64,000 bases of DNA from a bacterium (GTDB lineage Bacteria > Cyanobacteriota > Vampirovibrionia > Obscuribacterales > Obscuribacteraceae). The stretch covers positions 62,001-126,000 of the forward strand of contig JAGOSY010000009.1 of NCBI GenBank assembly GCA_018062085.1. The letters are read 5' to 3'. Below are positions 45,246-54,820 of the stretch, one piece after another (the first letter of the stretch is position 1; each line of letters begins with the position of its first letter). Both the position numbers and the translations under genes were made by a program. The notes below the pieces were generated by a model. That model searched no databases, was not told the origin of the DNA, and saw only the letters and a program-made list of their open reading frames with translations.

Positions 45246-48200
45246 GATTTCTTGCCTCCTCCGAATTTTCGGCTAAGCCAATTAACCAAATCATCTGTAT
45301 AAGCGTGCATTATGGGGATATCGAGCAGGCTTAAAACGGTACCAACGATCAGACCACCGACAACCACAGTACCCAACGGCGAATAAGCATCCATGCCGGT
45401 CTTAGGAGCAATTGCTACTGGCAGCATGACGATAACTGTAATTATTGAAGTCATTAAAATCGGCCTAAGTCTCTCAGGGCAGGCTTTGATAATGGCTTCG
45501 TCTCGGGTCATGCCGGCCTCACGATGGCGCAAAATTTGGTCAATCAGCAAGATAGCGGTAGTGATGTCCATGCCGGTCAAAATAATGACTGCCATAATCG
45601 ACACGCTGGAAAAGGCCTGATGGGCCAACCAGAGCGCGAAAAAGACACCTGAGAGCTCAAGTGGCAGCGAAAATACCATCTGAATAGGTTGCAGAAATCC
45701 TCTAAATTGAGCCACCAAAACAAGAAAGATAAATAGCAAAGCCAGCTGAAGACCCATGAGCAGACGCCCAAAGGCGTCCATCATCTGAGTCATATCTCCT
45801 CTCATTTCAATCGTGTAGCCTGGTGGCCAGTTCATGTTAGCCATGGCTTTCATCATCACTTCCATCCCCACATCCATTGACGGAGGCTCGCCCTTGCGGT
45901 AATAGCCCATTACCGTGATGGCTCGACGCATCTGGTCGTGACTCAAGACTGTGGGTGCTTCTCTGTATTCAAGGCTGGCCATAGTTTTAAGGGGAAACTG
46001 TCTGCCGTCAGGAGCGGTTATGCTCATTTGCATCAGATCTTGCTGGTTGCGTCTCTGCGGCTCGTCGTAGCGCACAAGGATGGTGCGTTGTCTTAGGTTT
46101 GGTAGCCTAAAATATTCATTTGTTAAAGCACCCGTGATTGAATAATAGGCTTGGTCTGCTATCTGCGAAGGAGATAGACCGACTTCCTGGGCTCGTCTTG
46201 GGTCAACCTTTATTTCCCAGTCAGGCTTACTCAAGGTCCAATCGGTCGCGACCTGGTGCATTCCGTAGGTATCTTTTGCCACTTGGGCCGTTTGCTCTGC
46301 TAGCCTGGTGAGAATGCTCATGTCAGGACCGGTAACTAAAATGGAAATCGGAGCTTGCGAACTGGCCATAACATCCGAGCCCATTTCTTTTATTTGCAGG
46401 CGCCTGATGCCTGGAATAGTAGCTATAGCTTCCGTTTGAACACTGTCCATAACGTCCCAGATAGTTTTTTTACGCTCATCTTTATCACTTAGCGTGATCA
46501 TGAATGTGGCGAAATTAACTCCAGGCATGTTGTAGCCATTGAAATATGTGCCCCCAGGGTCAGTGCCTAGCTCCGCAGATACATGTTCAATTTCGGGGTG
46601 TTTGAGCATGATCTTTTCAACACCAGTTGTAATCGCTTCGGTTTGAGCGAAAGACAAGCCTGGACTTACTTCCAATACTCCATAGGCCTGGCCGACATCG
46701 GCCAGAGGCATCATTTCGCTGCCAATAAAGTTGTAGAAAGTAAATCCGATGATAATGGTGGCAAAAATACGGGCCATATTAACAAAGCGATGTACAAGCA
46801 TCCAGGCGACAAGCCTGGCGTAGCCATGCTCTAGCTTCACAAGCATATTGTCAAACGGCTCTAAAACTCGTTCTCTCAAAAGGCGAGCTGGCCAGACTTC
46901 GCCTTTATGTTCACCATGAAGCAGCTTTGCTCGCAAAAATTTCTCAGCAAGCACGGCCGTCAATGTCAGAGATACCAGAAATGAAGCGAGAAGACCAAAT
47001 ATGATTGGCCAGACTAAACCGATAAACATTTGTTGAACGATGCCACCACAAAATAGCAGTGGTGCCAGAGCCAGAATCAGTACCAAAGTCGATGCCGCGA
47101 CGGCCAGACGTACTTCGGTGATACCTTCAATAGTGGCTGTACGTGGGTCTTTTCCCATACGCAGTTGTCTTTCTATTGAGTGAATATCAATAATAGAGTC
47201 GTCAACAAGTCTGCCAATAGAGAGCAAGAGGCCAATTAAAGTTGAGCTGTCTAGGGTCAAACCCATAGGTATAAGAGCCAAAACCGCCATTGCCAAAGAA
47301 ATTGGAATAGTGATAATCGAGATCATGGTCGCTCGCCACTCTCCAAGAAATAGCAATACGGCTATTCCGGTAAGCAAGATGGCGGTTCCAAGCTCTTCCA
47401 GCATATTGCGCAGTAGTATGCTGACAAAATGTGAGTTATCGTAGCTAACTTCAAAATGTATGCCTGGATAATCTTTCTCCAGAGCAGCAATTTCCTTTTT
47501 AATTCCTTGAATAACTACAGGAGAGCTGGCTTCCGGGGTTTGAATGACGCTGATTTCTATACCTGGCTCGATCTTGTTCGTGTGAACATGATGATAGGCA
47601 GCCCGTTTTTCCCAGTAAGTGTCGATTACCCGGGCGATATCTTTAACATAAATAACTCGATCGCCGATAGATTTGATCGGATAGCTTTCCACCTGCCGTG
47701 CACCCCTGGCAAGAGTGTCGATTCGAGCAATGGCCTCTTCGCCGCCACTTGTCAGTCTACCAGCTGGTTTCGCTACGTTTTGTCTGTCTAGGGCGTCTCG
47801 CACGTCTAAAATCGACAGACCAAATCCAGCTAATTTGTTGCGATCAACTAGTACTTGAAGCTGCCTTTTGTAGCCACCAAAAGCATAAATAGACCAGACA
47901 TCTGGCACTTTTTTAAGTCTGTTTGTGATGTCGTTGTCGGCCAGCTCTCTGAGCTTTACTGGGTCCCAACCAGGTGCTGTCAAATTGAAAGTAAGTACTG
48001 GTAAGTTAAGTGGATCTATGAACAAAACCCAGCTTGGCTTGAGGTTGGCACCAGTGACTGGCAAGTCGGCTTGCACGACGTTCATTAGAGCTTGTGTTTC
48101 TACCAAGGCCCGCTTCATGTCTGTGCCATACGGAAATTCAAGGGAGACCATTGAAAATCCTTCTTGCGAGGTCGAGCGAATGAAACGCACTCCTCGAATA

Positions 48201-48469
48201 TCAACCATGCGCTCTTCAATGGGCTTGCTTATAAAAGTCTCCATTTCCTCGGCAGATAAGCCTGGCTGCATGCTGATTACGCCGATCATTGGACTTTGAA
48301 CATACGGCATCAATCGCTTTGGCATGTAGAAGCCGATTGCTACAAATGCCAGAATTACCATGGCCAAGTAGAAGGCAGCGATTGTGTAAGGGTGATCAAT
48401 CGACCAGGCAGTAACGTTAAAGCTACTGGCGTGGACTTTGATGGGCCTGTCTTTCTCGCTTGTAGCCAC
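45242..48469 (-). CDS. RND efflux pump, divergent subfamily
   Basis: 1075 residues from a GTG. General RND layout: N-terminal helix (TIAAFYLAMVILAFVAIGFY), periplasmic loops, helix block about 345-545 and C-terminal block. The fourth-helix segment reads LLLSIGRLVDDSIIDIHSIE, which lacks the DFGxxxDG...VEN signature of the czcA copies here, so this pump is a separate subfamily. The large adaptor with metal-binding motifs upstream suggests soft-metal export (copper or silver), as an inference. Confidence 0.9.
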   Translation of the reverse strand: MATSEKDRPIKVHASSFNVTAWSIDHPYTIAAFYLAMVILAFVAIGFYMPKRLMPYVQSPMIGVISMQPGLSAEEMETFISKPIEERMVDIRGVRFIRSTSQEGFSMVSLEFPYGTDMKRALVETQALMNVVQADLPVTGANLKPSWVLFIDPLNLPVLTFNLTAPGWDPVKLRELADNDITNRLKKVPDVWSIYAFGGYKRQLQVLVDRNKLAGFGLSILDVRDALDRQNVAKPAGRLTSGGEEAIARIDTLARGARQVESYPIKSIGDRVIYVKDIARVIDTYWEKRAAYHHVHTNKIEPGIEISVIQTPEASSPVVIQGIKKEIAALEKDYPGIHFEVSYDNSHFVSILLRNMLEELGTAILLTGIAVLLFLGEWRATMISIITIPISLAMAVLALIPMGLTLDSSTLIGLLLSIGRLVDDSIIDIHSIERQLRMGKDPRTATIEGITEVRLAVAASTLVLILALAPLLFCGGIVQQMFIGLVWPIIFGLLASFLVSLTLTAVLAEKFLRAKLLHGEHKGEVWPARLLRERVLEPFDNMLVKLEHGYARLVAWMLVHRFVNMARIFATIIIGFTFYNFIGSEMMPLADVGQAYGVLEVSPGLSFAQTEAITTGVEKIMLKHPEIEHVSAELGTDPGGTYFNGYNMPGVNFATFMITLSDKDERKKTIWDVMDSVQTEAIATIPGIRRLQIKEMGSDVMASSQAPISILVTGPDMSILTRLAEQTAQVAKDTYGMHQVATDWTLSKPDWEIKVDPRRAQEVGLSPSQIADQAYYSITGALTNEYFRLPNLRQRTILVRYDEPQRRNQQDLMQMSITAPDGRQFPLKTMASLEYREAPTVLSHDQMRRAITVMGYYRKGEPPSMDVGMEVMMKAMANMNWPPGYTIEMRGDMTQMMDAFGRLLMGLQLALLFIFLVLVAQFRGFLQPIQMVFSLPLELSGVFFALWLAHQAFSSVSIMAVIILTGMDITTAILLIDQILRHREAGMTRDEAIIKACPERLRPILMTSIITVIVMLPVAIAPKTGMDAYSPLGTVVVGGLIVGTVLSLLDIPIMHAYTDDLVNWLSRKFGGGKKS

Positions 48470-48471
48470 GA

Positions 48472-50553
48472 TTAAGGCACCTCAACGTCAAGCGTCGTAT
48501 CGACGGGAGCTGTTCCAGGAGGACTGATAGTCAGTTTCAATCGCCAGAGGCCGCTGGAAAGATCGCTTTTCAGCTGAGTCCTTCCGTCACCGCCAGTAGT
48601 GCCACGCAGATCAGGACCAGCCATATCACCCATGCCAGGCATTGAAGTCTTGCCACCAATACCAACACCAGAAACCGGACCACCACCGTGCTTGCTTACC
48701 TCCACAACAGTAAAATTGCTGCCACCTTTAGCAGGCTGAAGCGACACTTTCAGCATAAGGTCGCCTGTCATCTCTTCGTGAGTCCAATTGTTAGAAGTAT
48801 CAAGCCTGTTGCCCTGAACCTCCGATGCTTTCGGCAAAGTAACAGGTCCCGCGTCATTCCAATCAGTTGCTATAACAGAGACACCAGGCTGCAAATTGGC
48901 GTATCCGGCATAGACAACCTGATCGCCTTCAGATAGGCCCGATATCACTTCGGTCTTATCTGGGTTGGTCAGACCCGTGACGATATCAACCAAATTTGCC
49001 TGATTCTTGCCACCACGCTCTTTTAGAACAAGTGGCATGCCACATTTTGGACACTTTCCTGGTGCATCTTCTATCACTTCGGGGTGCATCGTGCAGGTGT
49101 ACTCAGTTTTAGCAACTTGCGATTCTTTTTTCGCTTCGTTCAGCTCGACAAGTTTTAGCTCCATGCCACACTTCGGACACTTTCCAGATTTGTCAGAAAC
49201 TACCTCTGGATGCATCGGGCACTGATAATTCTTGTATTCAGAAAACGCTTGTGCAGAACCAGCTTTCCATGTTTTCGCCTTGCCTTCCTTCCAAATAATG
49301 GCACTGGTTGGGACTGTCAGAGCATTTTTCTCGCCTGTCGAAATGCGCATCACCACGTATTGCCCAGGCAAATATTGAAAGGAGCGATGTGGATCGGTTG
49401 CAGCTGAAGACTGAAGCTGTGTTTTCACAATATTGTCTATAAGAGCCTCAACTGTGATTGTTCGACTGCCTGGGTCCGCTGCTGGGAAAACAGAAGTTAT
49501 CTTCGCAATCTGTTCTCGTGATGAATTTTGCGATCCTCTGATGTAAACCTTGTTGCCGAGAGCTATTTTGTCAGAGTCTTCACTGGCAACTTCTGCCTGC
49601 ACCCTGACTTGCTTGACATGGGCGACTTTCAAAAGCAGCATGCCTGGGTTTACTACCACACCGGGGCTGATTAACCTCTTGGTGACGACTCCATCTTCTT
49701 GAGCTAAAATGCGCGTGTAGTCTTCGTAAGTAGTGGCATAGCGCAGTGCAGCTTCAGCTTGTTTGGCTTGAGAATACTGGTGGCCGACGTGATGGATCAT
49801 AGTGTCGAGAGCTGCTTGAGCTGCCAGCTTTGTGTTCCTAGCTTCTCTCTGTTTGGCTTGAGCTTGTTCAAGCTGAGCCTGAGCAACATTGAGTTGAGCT
49901 AGCTCTTTTTGATATTCATCAAGCGAAACTACTTGCGATTTCAGCAAATTACTTTGTCTTACGAGTTCAGGTTTCCAGTAATTTAAATTAGCTTGGGCTT
50001 CAGCGAGACCTTTCTCAGTGGCTATTTGTGCCTCTTTCGCTGCTTCTAGCTCGTATTTCTTCTGCGTAAATTCTGATTTGGCGATGCCAGCATTATGCAT
50101 GGCAGCATCTTCAGCTCTGGCAGCTTCCATGCGCTTATCGGCGTATTCAGAGCTGCCTGGTACGTCGAGCTGCACCAAAAGCTGACCTTTTCTGACGCTA
50201 TCGCCCGGATATACAAGCATCTTTACGACTCGACCAGTGACACGAGGATAAATGTCTTCATCGGTGTAGGCTTGGATTGTTCCGGTATAGGTCACTGAGC
50301 CTGATATAGGCTCTAGAGTGGCCTGTGCGATTGCAACTGGAACCGCGCCTTTTGGCGGGACCATAACACTCATATCCATAGCCTGCGACTCCAAGACACT
50401 CATCTGTCCCGGTCTTTTAAACATCTGCACGATAAAGAAACAAGCGACTGCGACAATTACAAGAGTCACCACGCCCCAGATATTGTGCCTAAGCCCCTCT
50501 AGAAAACTCTTTTTCTCACGGCTCTGCGCCTGATGCTCAGGTTCACTTTGCAT
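48472..50553 (-). CDS. RND adaptor with two internal heavy-metal-binding motifs and YtkA-like C-terminal domain
   Basis: 693 residues. One membrane helix (about 24-44), HlyD lipoyl halves, a long hairpin (about 140-275) and a barrel. Then two heavy-metal-binding modules (about 443-464 and 485-507), each Met-His-Pro-Glu-Val ... Gly-Lys-Cys-Pro-Lys-Cys-Gly-Met, lie inside the membrane-proximal domain, which resumes with [20 protein letters not shown]. The C-terminal about 95 residues look like a YtkA/FixH-type beta sandwich ([25 protein letters not shown]). I chose the ATG at 50553 because GGGAG lies 9 nt upstream; the ORF extends to 50592. It overlaps the previous gene by 11 nt. Confidence 0.88.
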   Translation of the reverse strand: MQSEPEHQAQSREKKSFLEGLRHNIWGVVTLVIVAVACFFIVQMFKRPGQMSVLESQAMDMSVMVPPKGAVPVAIAQATLEPISGSVTYTGTIQAYTDEDIYPRVTGRVVKMLVYPGDSVRKGQLLVQLDVPGSSEYADKRMEAARAEDAAMHNAGIAKSEFTQKKYELEAAKEAQIATEKGLAEAQANLNYWKPELVRQSNLLKSQVVSLDEYQKELAQLNVAQAQLEQAQAKQREARNTKLAAQAALDTMIHHVGHQYSQAKQAEAALRYATTYEDYTRILAQEDGVVTKRLISPGVVVNPGMLLLKVAHVKQVRVQAEVASEDSDKIALGNKVYIRGSQNSSREQIAKITSVFPAADPGSRTITVEALIDNIVKTQLQSSAATDPHRSFQYLPGQYVVMRISTGEKNALTVPTSAIIWKEGKAKTWKAGSAQAFSEYKNYQCPMHPEVVSDKSGKCPKCGMELKLVELNEAKKESQVAKTEYTCTMHPEVIEDAPGKCPKCGMPLVLKERGGKNQANLVDIVTGLTNPDKTEVISGLSEGDQVVYAGYANLQPGVSVIATDWNDAGPVTLPKASEVQGNRLDTSNNWTHEEMTGDLMLKVSLQPAKGGSNFTVVEVSKHGGGPVSGVGIGGKTSMPGMGDMAGPDLRGTTGGDGRTQLKSDLSSGLWRLKLTISPPGTAPVDTTLDVEVP

Positions 50554-50971
50554 TTTGTCCATCTCCCAAATCGCGTGAACTGCTGGGCTCATCGACTTCG
50601 ACTACTGATTTCGCTATCAGTAGTCCTTTTTTGGCTGAGCCCAAGATGCGCACATAAATTGCACTGCTCTTTTGGCTTCTCTTCAGAGCCTCGATAGCTA
50701 GCTTGTTTCCCTGGCTATCGAGGCTTAACCAGGCGCCATCAGCAAACAGGCAATAACCTTTTTTCTGGCAGTTGAGCATCAAGCAGCAGTCTCTGGTGTG
50801 ATGCTTGATGAAATCTAGTGGACTGCTATCGTGCCGAACTGAGTCAGAGCATTGCTTATCGAGAAGATAGCCAATATAAGTTCGGTCGCTGGCCTGGGTA
50901 GCACTTAAGCAGAGGGTTGTGAGCGTAATAACGCTCCCGCAAAGGGACAAAAGCCCCGTTGAAATTTTCAT
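50543..50971 (-). CDS. Exported Cys-rich protein (DUF5818-like)
   Basis: 142 residues. Signal peptide ([21 protein letters not shown]), then [40 protein letters not shown] and [20 protein letters not shown]. The Cys spacing and beta pattern parallel the lipoprotein at 42755-43219 and suggest a shared small metal-binding fold. First gene of the operon 50971-41008, or second if the Cys-rich protein at 51090 is co-transcribed. Confidence 0.65.
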   Translation of the reverse strand: MKISTGLLSLCGSVITLTTLCLSATQASDRTYIGYLLDKQCSDSVRHDSSPLDFIKHHTRDCCLMLNCQKKGYCLFADGAWLSLDSQGNKLAIEALKRSQKSSAIYVRILGSAKKGLLIAKSVVEVDEPSSSRDLGDGQNAK

Positions 50972-51089
50972 TTGATAATCTCGTCAGCAAAGCGCGGCTC
51001 TGCCTGTGTATAGGCCCAGATAAAGCAATTAGCGCCGCACAATGGACTCCGACTTATCAAGTCGAAGCAACATCACGGCGCACTAACTG

Positions 51090-51494
51090 TTAGATCAGAA
51101 AGACGCGTTTATAAAGATAAGTTTTGCTGGAGCCAATGCCCTTTTGCCAGGGTGGGGCTCGATTAATTCTGGCTAGCGGATCAGCAATATGAGCACCAGC
51201 CAATAGGTCCGAATGCACGCTAAAAGATATTGCTAAAAGATCTGGATTATAGTCAGGCAGGAGACTCAGGCTATTTGCCAGTCCTGGAACAATTGGACTC
51301 ATCATGCCACAGCACGTCTTTGATTTAGAAATTTTGACAACGGTACTACAACAATCGTTCTTAACTTCCTTTTTGCAACAGCTGTGCATCTGGGAAGCAG
51401 GCGCTGATGTTAGAGCATCACACGCACACGATAGCCGCGGTATTCCGTGGAATATAGCCAGCGATAAAAATAAAGTGATTAGTATTTTGTGCAT
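51090..51494 (-). CDS. Small periplasmic Cys-rich protein preceding the RND operon
   Basis: 134 residues from the ATG at 51494, chosen because it begins the signal peptide (MHKILITLFLSLAIFHGIP); the ORF extends to 51557 without a better ribosome site. The mature part has MHSCCKKEVKNDCCS and SKTCCGMM clusters and ends RAPPWQKGIGSSKTYLYKRV, the same design as the protein at 40212-40574. Likely a periplasmic metal-binding protein. Confidence 0.65.
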   Translation of the reverse strand: MHKILITLFLSLAIFHGIPRLSCACDALTSAPASQMHSCCKKEVKNDCCSTVVKISKSKTCCGMMSPIVPGLANSLSLLPDYNPDLLAISFSVHSDLLAGAHIADPLARINRAPPWQKGIGSSKTYLYKRVFLI

Positions 51495-51724
51495 TGATGT
51501 TGTCAACCACTTTTCGTCAACAGATAATATACAACTCTTTTCAACACCGGGAGACAAATTGAGCCCGAAACCGAAAAGCCTAAGCCTCAGCCAGCCGACT
51601 TTGGGGGGTTTAGAAATTATTTTTCGACTGGGCTAAACATGCTTCAATTTCTTACAACTGGACAGCAAAAATGATTTTCATGGCTTGCAAAGCGGAAATA
51701 GCATTCGCAAACTTACACTTTTTG

Positions 51725-54700
51725 TCAAACAACCGATGTCTTCTTAAGTTTAACCGCGGGTGGCCGCATAAAGATCTTGAAGAGAGCAGGCACCACGATC
51801 AACGTCAACGCCGTGCTTGTATACATTCCGCCCACAATAACTATTGCCAGCGGTTGTTCAAGTTCACTTCCTGCACCTGTACCAACAGCAAGGGGAAGCA
51901 TTCCCAAGGCGGCAGTTAGTGCAGTCATTAGCACAGGAGCTACTCTGTGCATGCAGCCTCTGAATATGGCTTCTTCGAACTCCACACCCTTATGGATAAG
52001 ATCGTTAATATGGCTAGCAAGCAAAATTGTATTGCGATTCGATATTCCAAATAGAGAAATGAAGCCGATTAGAGTACCAATACTCATTACATTTCCTGTC
52101 AGCGCCACAACAAGAAGACCACCAATAGCTGCTAACGGTAAATTACTAGCGACTACAGCAGTTAATTTCCACGACCCTAAAGCTTGATTCAAAAGCAATA
52201 AGATGCCGACGAATGTTAAAGCTGAAGACCACAGCAACGTTTGACTGGCCTCTTTCTGAGCGGCGTACTGACCGGAGTAAACTAGATAGTAACCGGCCGG
52301 CAAGACAACACTTTTTGCCAATCGTTTACGTGCTTCCTCAACAACGCTAACAACGTCGCGGCCTGAAGTATTGGCTTGTACCACCATTCGGCGCCCAACA
52401 TCCTCACGAACGATCACATTGGGTCCTTCAATTAATTGGATATCCGCTATTTCTCCTATTGGCACTCGGGCGCCTGTGGGAGCATCTATCAGAAGTTTTT
52501 TAAGCAAGTCAAAATTATGCCGATACGGCTCATCAAGCCACACGCGGAGCGGAAATAATCGTTGCCCTTCTAATATTTGGGAGGTAACACGTCCATGGAA
52601 AGCCGTCTCAACGTCGTTAATCAAATGCCTGGCAGTAATGCCATACCTTGCAGCTTTTTCCCTGTTGATACGAATACTTATTCTCGGAACGACTACTTGG
52701 GGCTCAGAACGGACATCAACCGCACCTGGCACTTTCTTCAATTCGGTGCTCACTCTGTCACCAAGTTGACGTAAAACAGGAAGATCCGGACCAAAGATTT
52801 TTATTGCAATTCCGGCTCTGGTGCCACCTGAAAGTACTTCATCTATGCGGTGAGAAATGAATGATCCGACATCAGACACTACACCTGGAATTTCCTCCAG
52901 GTGCTCTCTGATTTCGTCGAGAATTCGATCCAGTGGCTCATTGCTGTCTTTCAATCGAACATCGAATTCCGAGAAATTCGATCCGCCGGACATATCGTCT
53001 AATTCTGCACGGCCAGCCCATTGAGCTGCGGCTGCAACGTCGCCGTGCGCCAGAAGATTTTTTTCCAGGCTAGCGCCAATGCGTGTTGTTGCCTCTAGGC
53101 TTTGACCGGCCCGGCCAATAGTTGTGATGATTAAACTATTTTCTCTAAAGTGAGGTAGGAAAGCCTGTCCCATAAACGGCAGCAGCCCGAGCGATAGGAG
53201 GAAAAGTATTACCGCTCCAATGAGGACTGTTTTGGGCTTATCCATGACTCTAGACAGCACTACACTATAGACCTCTTGAATCCGGGCAACGGTCCAAGGC
53301 TCGTTACGTGGTATCACTTTATTACTTGACAGAAAGTACATACACATGGCTGGAGTGACAGTCAGCGCAACAAAGAGGCTTGCTAGAATGGCGATGATAT
53401 AAGACTGTCCAAGTGGTGCAAATATTTGTCCTTCAACGCCTTGAAGAAGAAACACAGGCAGAAAGACAAGACCGACGATGAAAGTAGCATAGACAACAGA
53501 AGATCGCACTTCCGTGCATGCCTCGTAAATAACAAGATAAACTGGCTTGGGATCATCACTCAATCGATTTTCTCGTAATCGACGATAGACGTTTTCGACA
53601 TCAATAATTGCGTCGTCTACCACTTCGCCGACCGCAATGGCTAGCCCCCCAAGCGTCATTGTATTAATGGACCCGCCCAGAAATTTGATAGCCAGCACGG
53701 CCGTGAGTATAGACAAGGGAATAGCGGTGAGGCTAATTATCGAACTACGCCAATTGAGCAAAAAGACTAGCAATACAATGACGACCAAAATGCCGCCCTG
53801 TCCGATAGCTATGAGAACGCTCGATACTGACTTTTGAATAAAATCAGCCTGCCTGAATATGTACACAAATTCGATGTCTTTCGGCAAACTCTGCCTCAAC
53901 TCACTGATGGCTTGTTCAACTTTTTCGGTGAGCTGAATTGTGTTGACGCCGGGCTGTTTGGTCACATAGATATAGACGCCGGTTCTGCCGTTTATGACCG
54001 TATCGCCGATTTTAAAAGCAGGCTTTATCTCGATTGCTGCTATATGCTCCAAAAGCACGGGAACACCCTGACGAACCGCGACGACTGATTTTCCTATTTC
54101 ATATACGTCCTTAGGTCGTCCCTGTCCCTGGACTGAAAGCTGTTGGTCTGGCGTTACTACAAAACCTCCTGCACTGACCGCATTGGAATCTTGCACCGCG
54201 CGCTCGACCTCATCCAGCGTCACTTGATAAGCCTGTAACCTAACGGGGTTTACCAGGACCTGAAACTCGCGTTTCTCGCCCCCAATGATAAGCACGCGAG
54301 CCACACCAGGAACGGCGAGAATTCGATTTCGAATATCCCAATCAGCAAGGGTTCTAAGTTGCATCGGGGAAATCTTTTCCGACACTAAACCGATTTTGAG
54401 AATATCGCCTATGGCTGGCATTGCTGGCAAGATAGTTGGGGAGCCAATTCCCTGAGGAAGATTTGGCGCCCCGATCTGGAGTCGTTCGGTTACAAGTTGC
54501 CGGGCTCTGTAGATGTCTGTGCCATAGCTAAATACCGCCGTGACAGTTGAAACGCCGACAAGAGATGCGGATCTCAGGTGAGTCAAGCCTGGCATGCCAT
54601 TTAATGCGACTTCCAGCGGGAGTGTGACTAAAGTCTCAACTTCCTCTGCCACCATCCCCGGTGCTTCATTCTGAACTACTACTTGTGGAGGGGCAAATTC

Positions 54701-54820
54701 AGGAAAAACATCAACGTTGCTGTTGTTAGCTAGATAGAGCCCCACGGCCGTCCAAATGACAGCCATGACAATGACGAGGAATCGCTGATTAATAGACCAC
54801 TCAATCAAACGATTAAGCAT
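51725..54820 (-). CDS. RND heavy-metal efflux pump (CzcA/CusA-like, VDDAIIDVEN type)
   Basis: 1031 residues. N terminus FLVIVMAVIWTAVGLYLANN; the fourth helix reads LAIAVGEVVDDAIIDVENV, which differs from the DFG-type motif of the other two czcA genes and marks a different substrate subgroup. C-terminal helices include APVLMTALTAALGMLPLAVG. It shares one base with the adaptor stop codon (TAATG). No TolC gene follows; the unit ends here. Confidence 0.92.
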   Translation of the reverse strand: MLNRLIEWSINQRFLVIVMAVIWTAVGLYLANNSNVDVFPEFAPPQVVVQNEAPGMVAEEVETLVTLPLEVALNGMPGLTHLRSASLVGVSTVTAVFSYGTDIYRARQLVTERLQIGAPNLPQGIGSPTILPAMPAIGDILKIGLVSEKISPMQLRTLADWDIRNRILAVPGVARVLIIGGEKREFQVLVNPVRLQAYQVTLDEVERAVQDSNAVSAGGFVVTPDQQLSVQGQGRPKDVYEIGKSVVAVRQGVPVLLEHIAAIEIKPAFKIGDTVINGRTGVYIYVTKQPGVNTIQLTEKVEQAISELRQSLPKDIEFVYIFRQADFIQKSVSSVLIAIGQGGILVVIVLLVFLLNWRSSIISLTAIPLSILTAVLAIKFLGGSINTMTLGGLAIAVGEVVDDAIIDVENVYRRLRENRLSDDPKPVYLVIYEACTEVRSSVVYATFIVGLVFLPVFLLQGVEGQIFAPLGQSYIIAILASLFVALTVTPAMCMYFLSSNKVIPRNEPWTVARIQEVYSVVLSRVMDKPKTVLIGAVILFLLSLGLLPFMGQAFLPHFRENSLIITTIGRAGQSLEATTRIGASLEKNLLAHGDVAAAAQWAGRAELDDMSGGSNFSEFDVRLKDSNEPLDRILDEIREHLEEIPGVVSDVGSFISHRIDEVLSGGTRAGIAIKIFGPDLPVLRQLGDRVSTELKKVPGAVDVRSEPQVVVPRISIRINREKAARYGITARHLINDVETAFHGRVTSQILEGQRLFPLRVWLDEPYRHNFDLLKKLLIDAPTGARVPIGEIADIQLIEGPNVIVREDVGRRMVVQANTSGRDVVSVVEEARKRLAKSVVLPAGYYLVYSGQYAAQKEASQTLLWSSALTFVGILLLLNQALGSWKLTAVVASNLPLAAIGGLLVVALTGNVMSIGTLIGFISLFGISNRNTILLASHINDLIHKGVEFEEAIFRGCMHRVAPVLMTALTAALGMLPLAVGTGAGSELEQPLAIVIVGGMYTSTALTLIVVPALFKIFMRPPAVKLKKTSVV

